Notes under the pieces: generated by a model
Databases searched by the model: none
Told to the model about the DNA's origin: nothing
Seen by the model: only the letters and a program-made list of their open reading frames with translations
In this document: positions 8,190 through 17,427 of the stretch, piece by piece
How the letters are laid out: every line of letters begins with the position of its first letter
How positions within the stretch are numbered: the first letter of the stretch is position 1
Made by a program: the position numbers and the translations under genes
From: Lingula anatina
Lineage: Eukaryota > Brachiopoda > Lingulata > Lingulida > Lingulidae
Direction of reading: 5' to 3'
Length of the DNA: 20,834 nucleotides
Assembly (NCBI RefSeq): GCF_001039355.2
Contig: NW_019774014.1
Location: 545,057-565,890, forward strand

Positions 8190-9043
8190 ATGACCAAGAA
8201 AAGGAATTCTTCAAAGACAAAAGGCTGCTATGCTGTGGCAAGAGGCTACCAAGTTGGTGTCTACAGGACCTGGGAAGAGACTGAGAAGCAAGTTCTAGGC
8301 TACTCTGAAAATCTGCATCAGGGATACATCTACTACTCAGGTGCCAAAAAGTTCATGACAAAGGCTGGGATTCATTCATTCAAAGTATTCGAGATGGTCA
8401 GATAATTGGACTGAGAACTTTACTTCCATAAACAATGCCCTTGTCAATCTGGAGGCCAGCCAGACAGAACTCATTAAAGTCTTACAGACAAACAATGAGA
8501 GACATAGTACTGAGAACAAAGAAATGAGAGATACTATCAAGCAACAGGCAGAAAAGATAAACAATCTGAGAGACACTGTCACGCAACAAACAGAGAAGAT
8601 AAACAATCTCACCCTTCAGAGTAACCTGCTGCAAACAGAGCTGAATGAAATGAAGAAAATTGTAAAAGAGAATGCAGAAAGAATTGAAATGAAAGAACCT
8701 GATGAAACACACTCAAACTCACACCAACTCTCACAAAATCATACAAACAGTATGATTACAGATGACTTTCCCAAAAACAAGACTTATGCAGATATGGTTA
8801 AGACTACCAACACTGAAAGCCAAGCCCTACAGGGGACAAGTACTAGTATGTGGAAATCTACTGGAAAAGTTACTTCCCAAAAACATTGCCTGATACTGTC
8901 AGACTCAATATTTAGTAGGATGCACGAGACTCGCACAAAAAGTATGCTTGTAGAGCAGCAGTATGTACGTGGTGGGGTAGAAGAAATGATAAAAGCTATC
9001 CAAGAATGTGATAAAACAGACTTTGACAGTGTTGTGCTACATA
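8190..9043 (+). pseudogene. Alpha ORF1, 5' part: RNase H1 hybrid-binding-like module, coiled coil, start of SGNH esterase
   Basis: The first 71 codons carry YAVARG, GVYRTWEE, QVLGYS and KKFMTKAGIHSF. This is the pattern of the RNase H1 N-terminal hybrid-binding domain (Cauli_VI/viroplasmin family), which binds RNA/DNA duplexes, here with roughly ten extra residues after GYS. The frame stops at 8403-8405. The protein continues in another frame that is open from 8359, so a single indel lies between 8359 and 8402. A long coiled coil follows (about 8420-8690), including a perfect-length 14-residue duplication (R-D-T...I-N-N-L, 8527-8568 and 8569-8610). Then come ILSDSIFSRM (esterase block I with the Ser) and DSVVLHT, where the nested insert interrupts it. 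LINE ORF1 proteins package the RNA; esterase-type ORF1s are known in the CR1/L2 group. Confidence 0.8.
8527..8610 (+). repeat. 42 bp tandem duplication in the alpha ORF1 coiled coil
   Basis: Two 42 bp units, 8527-8568 and 8569-8610, encode RDTIKQQAEKINNL and RDTVTQQTEKINNL. Fourteen residues equal two heptads, so the duplication lengthens the coiled coil without changing its register. Confidence 0.9.
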
Positions 9044-9598
9044 CAGTTGTAATAAAAATTAAGTTTCCGTTGTACGACGTTTTAAAAGCGTCAGAAACGT
9101 TTTAATCCCTATCCTATGAATAGAAGGGGGCGGACAAACAATGGAGAGTCGTCTAATCCCTTCAAAATTCGAACGCCAAAACACAATAGTTTAGACGTAA
9201 TAACACACAATACCTAAGGCGAGTGAACCCCATGACGCCTGTTTCTGTGGTCCAGCGCGAGCGCAACAATCGGCTGTAACTAGGTGTAATTAACAGCAGG
9301 ATACATCAGCCAGAAGGTACCCATTGTCTGTTGTGGTGATCTGATTATAGCTTTAAGAGGCCAGAACCCATGCTAACGCGTGCCACTAAACCGTCTCCCG
9401 TGGCGAACTATCATTATGTTCACTAGCTTGGCAAACGCAGCTAATAATGTTTAAAGTGTTGCAAGAAAACTGCAAGTATAATTTAGTATCAGTTATTTAA
9501 TATAATATGAAGTGTTCCGAAGTCAAAATTGAATTCGTTTAACATGCATCAGCATCGTGCATCAGCTTGATCAACAAATCACCCCGTCTCAAAAAGTT
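9044..9598 (+). repeat. Interspersed repeat A, copy 2 (left end of the nested insert)
   Basis: This is the same-strand counterpart of 3418-3957. The match starts at the CAGT terminus of the insert, so repeat A is the terminal part of this element family and copy 1 presumably marks another insertion of it. Confidence 0.8.
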
Positions 9599-10534
9599 TA
9601 AAGATGCTCCGTACATAAATTCGCGCCCTGTGTAAAAAAAAAAAAAAAATTACAGTTTAGAAATAACAAAGAAAGAAACAGTATTAAAACAATTTATTCA
9701 TATAACAAGCTGACGTGTTGCCTCAATTAAGTCACATTTCATATAAAATAATGCAAGCCAATCCGTAAATTTAAATAATAGAAAAACTTAATAACTAAAT
9801 AAATAAATAAAATTTGACATAAGTCCATGGTGATTTTTCGGTAAAAGGTCCACTTTTTCAGAAAAAGATCCCCCCCTTTGAAATTGCTGGCTACGGGCTT
9901 GATAAATAAATAAATAAATAAATAAATAAATTATTTAAAGAATAAAGTAAATAATAAGATGACATTAAGAATCAAATAAAAAAGATAAAAATTGGATGGT
10001 ATAAATCATTAAATAAAAGATAAATTATTTCAAAAAATTTCATAAATAAATTATGATTTAATAATTAAATGAATAAATCGCTGTGAAGTCTACCCATTAT
10101 CAGGGTCACCGATAGATTTTCACTAGTTGCCAGTATAGACAAATATGTATTTGTTTATTTGATGGGACTTTTTTTGCACGCGCGTTAGGGGAACGAGCAT
10201 ATAAACTAACTTCTTTTAAGATTAAAGTGAGTGTCCTATCATTTGAAAGCCAACATAATATTTCATTCCACATTAAAGAAATTAGCCTCATAATTACATT
10301 TGTAAATTTATAACCGGGTGTATGTAACTCTTTGCTGTTCAGTACCAGTTATAAAGGAAAGTTAGATTTTGCTTGTATAAAACACAATTTTTATTCTGAT
10401 AAAAATCGACTGCGCACGAAGCATTATGATATTAGGCTTTCGATGATGATTGTGCATGAAACATCAAGTCATTTTTCCTTTTCATAATATTAATAGTGCT
10501 GGGCACCCAGGTGTTGAATCTTTTACTCGACGTG
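9599..10534. repeat. AT-rich stretch with poly-A, (AAAT)n and a short dispersed repeat
   Basis: There is no gene. A run of about 16 A lies at 9635-9650. AAAT-type repeats occur at about 9795-9812 and 9902-9935. Between them, on the minus strand, lies AGCCCGTAGCCAGCAATTTC followed by AAAGGGGGGG, with AAAAAGTGGACC further on. I recall this pattern (G-run after GTAGCCAG) from dispersed repeats of several invertebrates. Being bounded by AAAT arrays, it looks like a separate small insertion. The remainder to 10534 shows nothing I can name. Confidence 0.55.
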
Positions 10535-10911
10535 CATCTCATAATATTGTATAGGCATGATTTCAGGTTGTTCGGGAGCGATGACGATTGCGTTCAAAAT
10601 GGGTTGTTTGCAGCATAAGTGATGTGAATAAAACTAGCTAACTAAATAACTATTACCAAAGTAAAGCAGGGCTTTAGGTTTAACAGTCTAAGATTTATTC
10701 AATATGGGCAGTTAACTTGGACCAGTCTTGTTTCATTAACTTTGCGAATGAAAGTCTCCGTCGTTAACGTAAATTTCCAATATGATTTTACATCACTTAT
10801 CTGATTTAACAATCTTATTGTTTAGGTTTTGTTTCAGGTTGTATAAGAACAGATAATGATCGAGTTTAACAATAGATTGAGGGCTATAGTAAGTCCCTCC
10901 TCTTTGGGCGA

Positions 10912-10985
<74 letters not shown>

Positions 10986-11010
10986 ACTGTTAATTCAACG
11001 TACAGAATCA
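10535..11010 (-). repeat. Two degenerate copies of repeat C
   Basis: At 10535-10620 the string TGTATAGGCATGATTTCAGG with GTTCGGGAGCGATGACGATTG resembles the repeat C core at about 11405-11455. At about 10822-10915 and 10984-11010 the strings TCAGGTTGTATAAGAACAG, GAGTTTAACAATAGATTGAG and AGTAAGTCCCTCCTCTTTG recur, followed by ACTGTTAATT. Both are in the same orientation as the copy at 11294-11608. Spacing is irregular, so this is a cluster rather than a regular tandem array. Confidence 0.6.
10916..10983. repeat. (TA)34 microsatellite
   Basis: An uninterrupted TA run of about 68 bp lies inside a degenerate repeat C copy, exactly where the sister copy has TGTCTTACACTGTTAAT. It gives a spurious poly-Tyr-Ile ORF on the minus strand. 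Confidence 0.95.
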
Positions 11011-11293
11011 GAAGTTTCTTGACAATCGCCCTACATCCGGGCATGATCAAATACAAATACAATAATACAAATACATGAACATGTAGTGTGACCACACTGT
11101 CAGCCATCCCCCTTGTTGCACGTTGCAAGCAATTTGTTTCATAACTATGACAAGGCGTTCTTTTTTCTCGTTGTTGTTTAAAAACGGACCACTTTGTCAA
11201 GGCTAACTGCTTAGCTCTTTGCGCGTCATATGTAAACGCTAAGATATGAATGTTATACCGGGTAGTTGATTGTTTTGCCCGGGCGCCGCGCTT

Positions 11294-11608
11294 ATGCTTT
11301 CTTACTAGAGCGATCTAGAACAAGTCGCTAGTTTGCCCTGTTTGTAACTGTAGCAAATATGTTCGACATGCCGTTTCTGCACGACAGCCGGAGACACAGT
11401 AATTGTATAAGGCATGGTTTAAGCTTGTTCGAGAGATAATAACAGTCGCGTTTAACAAAAGATAGTAAGACCCCCCCCTCTTTAACTGATGTCTTACACT
11501 GTTAATATTGACCGCACTTTCATATATTATGTAATACACTGTCAGACTTTCACCTGTTGCAGGTTGGCGTTGGATTGTACTTGTGCCTCTGTCAATGCAC
11601 CTCATTTA
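11294..11608 (-). repeat. Interspersed repeat C, main minus-strand copy
   Basis: This is an inverted counterpart of 4099-4402, running from TGCTTTCTTACTAGAGCGATC to GGTGCATTGACAGAGG on the minus-strand reading. It sits directly before repeat D here, whereas the plus-strand copy sits after repeat A in the other cluster. Confidence 0.8.
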
Positions 11609-11632
11609 GTTTAAATTGTTTTACCGCATAAA

Positions 11633-12560
11633 CCTTTGTGGTTTAGAGTACATTAGTTTAGTAGCAGGAATAGGATGGTTGGACAAAAAGCTTCTAGTCA
11701 ACTGGCTTAGACCTAGGGTGTGATGCTGCTATCATCCGAGGAAACACCTACACAAAACTGTACACTAAATCCTCTTCCTGAAATCCCCCTAGCTGAAACA
11801 AAAAATGCCCCTTGAATCGGTCCATTTTTAAAGCGTCGAATCATTTTCGATATCATTGAGCGTCTTTAAACGAAAGCTTTTAAGTGACAAAAACAGAACC
11901 GTGTGGTGATTGTTTATTAAAGCGTAGGTTTATTCATCATGATCTAATTGTAAACAATACTTGCCTAGATTTTACTTGGATTAATCATCGTCCCTGTTTG
12001 GCTACTCGCCTATAATGCGTGCTGAACGACAGACAACTTATAAATATTATCTGTGTTACTGTGTATATGACCAAGTTAAAATAGAACGGTGTCGGTGATT
12101 TAATCCATCGAACATATTTATATTTCTACTTTTAAAACCAGTGTTAGGTTTACATCAAGTCAAATTAAGTAAAGCTAAGTAAAGCCTGTTTCTAGTCCAT
12201 CCACGCTATAAATGCATGAAGGATAACAAGTCTCTGTAGCCAATTAACTTTCACAATGCCCTGTGCTTTAGAGTCCCATGTTATACAATAAAATGAGTAT
12301 GGCCTGAGAGAAATATAAATATGAGGCCGTGTATGAAGATGTTTCAAATAATAAAAATCAAGAATTTAAACATGTTAGGTACATGCACATCACTTAATAA
12401 GTCATTTCACAAAAATGTCATCTAATTTTTCAGATAAACCTCCACTTTTATCGATCTCAACGCCTTGTCTGATGTTTACATGTAGGCGGTATACTCCAAT
12501 ATTAATTGCGAACAATATCAACAGCGACTCGATATCGTTGCCTGTCTTTCACACTTTTAA
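11633..12560 (+). repeat. Interspersed repeat D, copy 2
   Basis: This is the counterpart of 6800-7818. The match ends at CACACTTTTAA (12560). Beyond this the insert continues with sequence not seen elsewhere in the window. It is shorter than copy 1 by about 90 bp through several small deletions. The short ORFs in it are not conserved in copy 1. Confidence 0.8.
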
Positions 12561-14254
12561 ACAAGGGTTAATAAAAGGATTCGCGTTGCGACATCTATCT
12601 CTTTCTTTCGAACAAGCAAATTAAGGGCTGACCCGAAGTAAGCTTTCATAACTAATTTCTCTTTGACTGTACAAGGGTATATTGTAATTACTCCACTTGG
12701 TCGCCTCCATTGTCTTGTAACAGTGACAAAGAATGTTTTCACACGCTAGTTTACATAACTCCTTTGCCTTGTGTCTTTATCAAGGTTATAATCAGTTTGA
12801 ATAGGTTGTCTTGCCTTACTTAAAAAGGGAGTTGTTCTTCACACTGGTTTTTGCCTAACTTAAGCTAACCTACTTTGTACAAATATGGTTTTAATTAATC
12901 GCCAAAATCATGACACTAGTGAACATTGTGTATCAAACGTTTTGATACGATTAAATAAATGTGCAAGAAGGATTATAGAATGAGTTACTATTTACCTCCC
13001 CCCACGCCCCCCCCCCAAAAAAAAAAAAAAAAAGCTCTTTTGATTTCGAAATGAATTTGTTTTTAACGCAAATAAGTCCAGTACCCCTTTCACGTCTCAG
13101 TCATTGTACAGCATGTTGTAATCAATATCTAAAAAAGTTAATTTTTGTGCCCCGCCTTTCAGTGTTTATTGTGGTGCTTAATTGCTTTCATCGGGGACAC
13201 TGCCTGTTGAGGTTACAATTACGTCGCTAGCCAATCTTCATAGGTTACTGGAATATATCTATAAGTACACATAAAGCTTTGTAAAGTCTCTTTTGTCACA
13301 CATCATTGTTATTGAATTTTGTCTTGAATGAAAAAATACCCTCAAATTATCATTTTGTGCTTAAACATTTCATAACTTGGACCGAAGTTTGATATGCAGT
13401 GTACTGTAGCTACAATGACATTCCTCAAGTTCGGTCTGCTGGGGGAGGGGGGCATTTAAATGATAAACGAAGAAGTCCAGCTGTAAACAGCAGCGGTTTA
13501 AATGATCGCTATCTCGGTTCCTTTTTCTTTGACAGCATCATAGGAAATGTTAAGGGAGAAAGTCACACATACCCACGGCGTTGCTTTGTCTTCAGCATTT
13601 ACTCCTTCCAGCTTACTGCAATTATTATCGTCAATTAATGAAACCGAGAAAGCAATTAAATGATGGCACATCGAATATAATCACTGGCCATGTGGGATTA
13701 TAATTGCATACCTTGATGCAAAACAGTCTATCGTTTCTCCCACCGCGAGTCCCTTTAATTAATGTATTATATTACTCTTTACCCTTTTTATCTGACACTG
13801 TCTCTGTTTATCTCCCCTTTTCCTTTCTCTTGTAAGAAGGAGGGAAAATAATTAAGCATTCAAAATATGCATCACCAATCTTCAGAAAAGAATGAGTGAA
13901 TGAACCATTGGGCTGGCCCACAACGTCCGACATTGCAGAATAAATTAAATAACAGCTTTCACAGATTTAACTGCAGTTAGCTGTATAGTGTCACTATACA
14001 TAATCCGATGCACGCGCGAAGCTGTTGAACAAAAGGATAGTTCTCTATGGAAGACCTTTTGTTTACATAAGTACTCTAAGGGGGCGTGCCTACCCAGGCG
14101 ACAAGGGGATTAGGCTAGTAACTATATTCCGTCAAAATCGTTTAGCGACCCTATCATTATCACACTCCCTCCATTGTATTTTCTGACGTTATAATTGTAT
14201 CTAATCTTCTTATGGTAGATGGAAAAAATGCACACATAAATAATATTAGGACTG
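12561..14254. other. Right part of the nested insert, no gene recognised
   Basis: About 1.7 kb ends at the CAGT-type right terminus. It contains C-run/A-run tracts at about 12998-13033, a 79-codon ORF at 13399-13638 with no recognisable motif and a low-complexity glycine patch, and a perfect 9+1+9 bp palindrome (TGTATAGTG-T-CACTATACA) at 13982-14000. I see no transposase remnant in any frame. Its homologue is absent from the first A/C/D cluster. Confidence 0.5.
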
Positions 14255-14256
14255 TA

Positions 14257-14963
14257 CAGGGACTAATGATCTGAAATACTTGGCAGATGGCACAATGACA
14301 CCAGGGATAGCTTATGATAAACTAGCATCTACAGCTAAGAAGAAGTTTACAAAGGCTTCAATCATCATGTCAAGTATTCTTCCACGGCAAGACAAGAGTT
14401 ACTATGAAATAAACAATGTCAACAGGTCAATTGAGAAAGTGTGTGAGAAACAAAAACTGAAATTTCAAAATAATGACCCAGTTGTCTGTTATAACTCTGG
14501 AAAAGTGAACAAAATGATGTTTCATGACAATGTACACCTAAATGATAGACATGGGCTCCCTCGTCTACTACTTCATACCAAACACTCACTAGGTGTGCAC
14601 AGATCTGGAATTCCTCCTTTCCATGAAGACAATGACTGCAACACAGCAAATGGGCAGAACATCCCCGTCATCATACAGACCCGCAGAGATGTCAAACCTG
14701 TTAATCATACCCAAGACACTTACCGCCGTCAGACATATGGAGACTCTGGACACTTACTCTACCCAAAGTCACATCATCAACATAGAAAGTGGGGTAAAAC
14801 CAATGTTTCATGGGGATACATACACAGAAGAGAACCACAGCTATACATCCATGGCAGGCAGCCACGCCATGACAGGGATGAGAGACATTGGCCATATACA
14901 GGGGTAGCAGACAGCAAATCTTCTCAGGCACTCATTTTGACACTCGCTCCTGGGATTAAATGA
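14257..14963 (+). pseudogene. Alpha ORF1, 3' part: SGNH esterase blocks III and V and basic tail
   Basis: The frame enters directly at the insert boundary: T-GTNDLKYLADG carries esterase block III (G-x-N-D). Next come IIMSSILPRQDKSYYEINNV (the conserved 'SILPR...VN' strand typical of these ORF1s), CEKQKLKF, and MFHDNVHLNDRHG, which is block V with the catalytic Asp and His. The first ATG at 14280 is not a real start. After block V come about 100 residues rich in His, Arg and Tyr without a recognised fold. Another frame is also open over 14593-14907, so the tail may be frame-disturbed. The 268 bp to ORF2 (14964-15231) hold no gene. Confidence 0.8.
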
Positions 14964-15231
14964 GCATATGTAAACATGGTTGAGAAACAAATAACTGGAA
15001 AAGTATTTAGGATAAGTAATGTGTATAAGAAGTATTCCAAATGTCCACGCCATATTCTTATCAAGTCCAACCAACTCAGTAAGTACAAAATGTTTTAACC
15101 AATTATTACTGTAAAAACATAAGTTGTTCAAATCTGAAATTGTTTAAGTTGTTGTAGGTAATCTTTACATTCATGCATATGTGCACCATTACTATCAGTG
15201 TTAAAAAATATTTAGTTTAATTCCAAATTAA

Positions 15232-17014
15232 GTGATGTCAGCAAGGTCCACTGCCTTGTTCATTAATATCAGTTTTTATATAATGAAAAAAGTACATTCG
15301 GATAGCATCAAAGTTGGCTCATGGAACATCCATGGAGTAGGCTGTAAGCTGGAAGATGCTGAACTAGTGAGGAAAATCTCTAGTTTTGATATATTAGCTT
15401 TAGTGGAGACCTGGTCTGATAAGGATAGCAAGATAGAAATTCCAGGCTTTGTATCATACAGTAGTTGTAGGGAAAAATCAAAGAGAGCCAAAAGAAACTC
15501 AGGTGGGATTGAAGCATTTGTTAGAAAATCAGTGACTGCTGGAGTTACCAAGTTAGAAAGCAAGTGTGAAGATATTCTGATTCTAAAATTGAGCAAATTC
15601 TACTTTGGGTTTAGGCGTGATGTCATCCTTGTCACAGTCTACATAAGTCCCCCCAACTCTGTGATCAATGAAAATGCAGACCCATATGATAAACTTAAAG
15701 CTGAACTTACAACAGTGTCAGCTAACTGTGATATAATTATCCAAGGGGATTTCAATGCCAGAACGAAAGTTAACTCAGACTTTATCACAGATGACAGCAC
15801 AGACTTAACCTTAATTTCTGGGGCCCATTATCTCAGTGATGCATACAACCCACCCCCTCCTAGAAACTCAATGGACTCCCAAAAATCCAATGCATTTGGT
15901 GGAAAGCTGCTAGAGTTATGCAAAGATTGCAATTTAAGAATCTTAAATGGCCGTAAACTAGGTGATCTACTTGGCAAATATACTTGTTATCAACCAGCTG
16001 GTAACAGCGTTGTTGATTATGTCATCTGTAGTGCCACTTTGTACAGCACCATCCCATACTTTCACGTCAATGATCTGTCAATATTTTCTGACCACGCCCT
16101 ACTTGAACTTAAACTGTACTGCAAAACTACTTACAACAAACATACAAAATCAATTCAGCTGATACCAAAGCCAACTAAATTCATTTGGGAAAATAATTCT
16201 CATATTAAATTTGTTGAGGCCCTGGGTAACATGGAATCAAAACAAAAGGTTGATTACTTTATGTCACAAGCTCTCTCCCCTGAAGAGGCATTACCCTTAG
16301 TAAATGAAATATTCACAACTGCAGCTGAAAAGGCTCTTAAATCAAGAAAATACACCTCAGTCCACCCTCGAAAAAACAAGAAAAGGGCAACATGGTACAG
16401 CAATGACTTAAAATATCTGAGGTCCCACTTAAAAAACTTAGCAAAACTAAGGAGCAAGAAACCCTTTGACAATTCAGTCAATGCATCATACTACCAAACA
16501 TGCAATCGTTATAAGAGAGGATGTAAGAAAGCAAAAAAAGAATATAAAAAAGGCCTACTTCAATCCAAGTTGCAATCCATGGAAAATGCAAATCCCAAAT
16601 GTTTCTGGAAAGCGGTTAAAGATTTAAATATGGAGTCTACACAAACTGAATTTATTGAACCAAGTGAATTTTATGAGTATTTTAAAAGTCTTTGTGAGGA
16701 AACTGAATCAAGTAAACATAACTTTGATAAAGACTTCAAGCTTAAAATAGTAAATAAACTAAGGCAAAGTGAAATGAATTCTCCAGACAGAACTGCACTT
16801 GACCATGACATTAGTGCTGATGAGATCATGAGCAATATAAAAAAAATTGAAAAATGGCAAATCAACAGGGGAAGACAAGGTAACCAACGAAATGATAAAA
16901 TCAGGGAAGGATTTTCTTATAGATGTAATTGTAAAATTGTTCAATATTATACACAAAAGTGCTAAGTACCCATCAATATGGAACAAGGCATATAAAGATT
17001 TACAAGATGGCTGA
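15232..17014 (+). pseudogene. Alpha ORF2: apurinic-type endonuclease and truncated reverse transcriptase
   Basis: The endonuclease domain covers roughly residues 25-300. It shows GSWNIHG (Asn32), LVETWSDK (Glu59), VTVYISPP (Tyr137), QGDFNAR (Asp173, Asn175), VVDYVIC (Asp262) and FSDHALLEL (Asp287, His288), so all the metal and catalytic positions of the EEP fold are present. A lysine-rich linker of about 200 residues follows. At an A-rich run near 16839-16854 the frame slips. The main frame ends at 16963-16965, but the next frame carries KNGKSTGEDKVTNEMIKSG and later YPSIWNKAY, the start of a LINE reverse transcriptase. That frame ends at 17012-17014, after the similarity stops at about 16993. 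The ATG at 15232 is the first in frame; Met18 is an alternative. The product would nick target DNA to prime reverse transcription, but no polymerase core is left. Confidence 0.85.
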
Positions 17015-17226
17015 CGACCTAGTTTCTACGGCATGTTACCTGTGAATACTATGAACTTAAACACCTAATTCAAGGACAAGATTCTACCTAAATATAAGAA
17101 AAAGGACAATTTAAAGGTACAGTGGAAAGTTTGTTAGCATTTTGACTGAGCAAATTACTAATTATAAACTACAAAACTGAAACCAAGTTGAGGACTGTAA
17201 AACAAAGAAAGCTAGTGTGAAACAAG

Positions 17227-17427
17227 ATGGAGGAAAACTATTACAGCATACTGGGGGTTCACCCTGAGGCTTCCTCGGAGGACATCAGAGAAGCTTTCAC
17301 TTCTAGAGCAGCCCAAATATCTAAAATGGATGAGGGAATCGAACAAAAACTGCAACAGGAATCTGAAGCCTACTTCACATTGATGAATCCAGCATCAAGA
17401 AAGAGATATGACTGTGAAAAGGTATAA
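17227..17427 (+). pseudogene. Beta ORF1, N-terminal J-domain-like module without HPD
   Basis: The 66 codons encode a sequence with the J-domain outline. ENYYSILGVHPEASSEDIREAF covers helices I-II, and EQKLQQESEAYFTLMNPASRKRYD covers helix III and the terminal R-x-x-YD. J-domains stimulate Hsp70 ATPases through an HPD tripeptide between helices II and III. Here that loop reads AAQISKMDEG, without HPD, so normal Hsp70 activation is not expected. The frame stops at 17425-17427, while the next frame is open from 17418 and carries the rest of ORF1. Loss of one A in GAAAAGG would explain this. The ATG at 17227 sits in AAGATGG, a reasonable start context, and follows the element's leader. The alternative, that it is a separate small ORF, cannot be excluded. 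Confidence 0.75.

Larger units (their letters stand above)
9044..14254. mobile_element. 5211 bp insert with CAGT...ACTG ends and TA duplication (Tc1/mariner-like, non-autonomous)
   Basis: The left end is CAGTTGTAATAAAAATTAAG. The right end, read on the minus strand, is CAGTCCTAATATTATTTATG; about 17 of the first 26 positions agree. TA stands on both sides (9042-9043 and 14255-14256). Removing the insert and one TA joins the two halves of alpha ORF1 in frame across esterase block III (VVLHT then GTNDL), which fixes the boundaries to the base. A TA duplication with CAGT termini is typical of Tc1/mariner-type transposons, though other TA-targeting groups are not excluded. No transposase is recognisable inside; the contents are repeats A, C and D plus about 1.7 kb of unassigned sequence, so it is non-autonomous or itself a composite. 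Confidence 0.8.
7819..17000 (+). mobile_element. Non-LTR retrotransposon 'alpha', with a 5.2 kb nested insert
   Basis: The order is leader (7819-8189), ORF1 (8190-9043 plus 14257-14963), spacer (14964-15231) and ORF2 (15232 to about 17000). ORF1 has an esterase and ORF2 an apurinic-type endonuclease followed by the start of the reverse transcriptase, the plan known in CR1/L2/Rex-type LINEs. The element is dead. ORF1 has a frameshift and a 5211 bp insertion, ORF2 has a frameshift, and the reverse transcriptase stops after about 50 residues where element beta begins. The 5' boundary at 7819 is inferred from where repeat D stops matching its second copy. Confidence 0.75.

Noticed and set aside
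8376-8712. Minus-strand ORFs with repeated hydrophobic FSVCCVTVSLRLFIF-like units
   Set aside because: These are antisense to the duplicated coiled-coil codons of alpha ORF1; the apparent membrane segments are an artefact.
10793-11200. 135-codon minus-strand ORF with poly-Tyr-Ile
   Set aside because: The repeat is just the (TA)n microsatellite translated; the flanks are repeat C sequence.
13399-13638. 79-codon ORF in the right part of the nested insert as a transposase remnant
   Set aside because: No DDE/D or helix-turn-helix pattern is visible, and the glycine patch comes from a G-run.
13982-14000. Perfect 9+1+9 bp palindrome (TGTATAGTG T CACTATACA)
   Set aside because: It is short, single-copy in the window and has no associated feature; one such palindrome could arise by chance in 20 kb of AT-rich DNA, though it might be a protein-binding site.
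14593-14907. Alternative plus frame in the alpha ORF1 tail
   Set aside because: It may be the true frame after an indel, but neither frame has a motif here, so I kept the frame that continues from the esterase and noted the doubt.
17418-17427. Programmed -1 frameshift in beta ORF1
   Set aside because: The site GAAAAGG lacks the usual X-XXY-YYZ heptamer and no obvious downstream pairing was seen, so a point deletion is more likely; retained only as a question.
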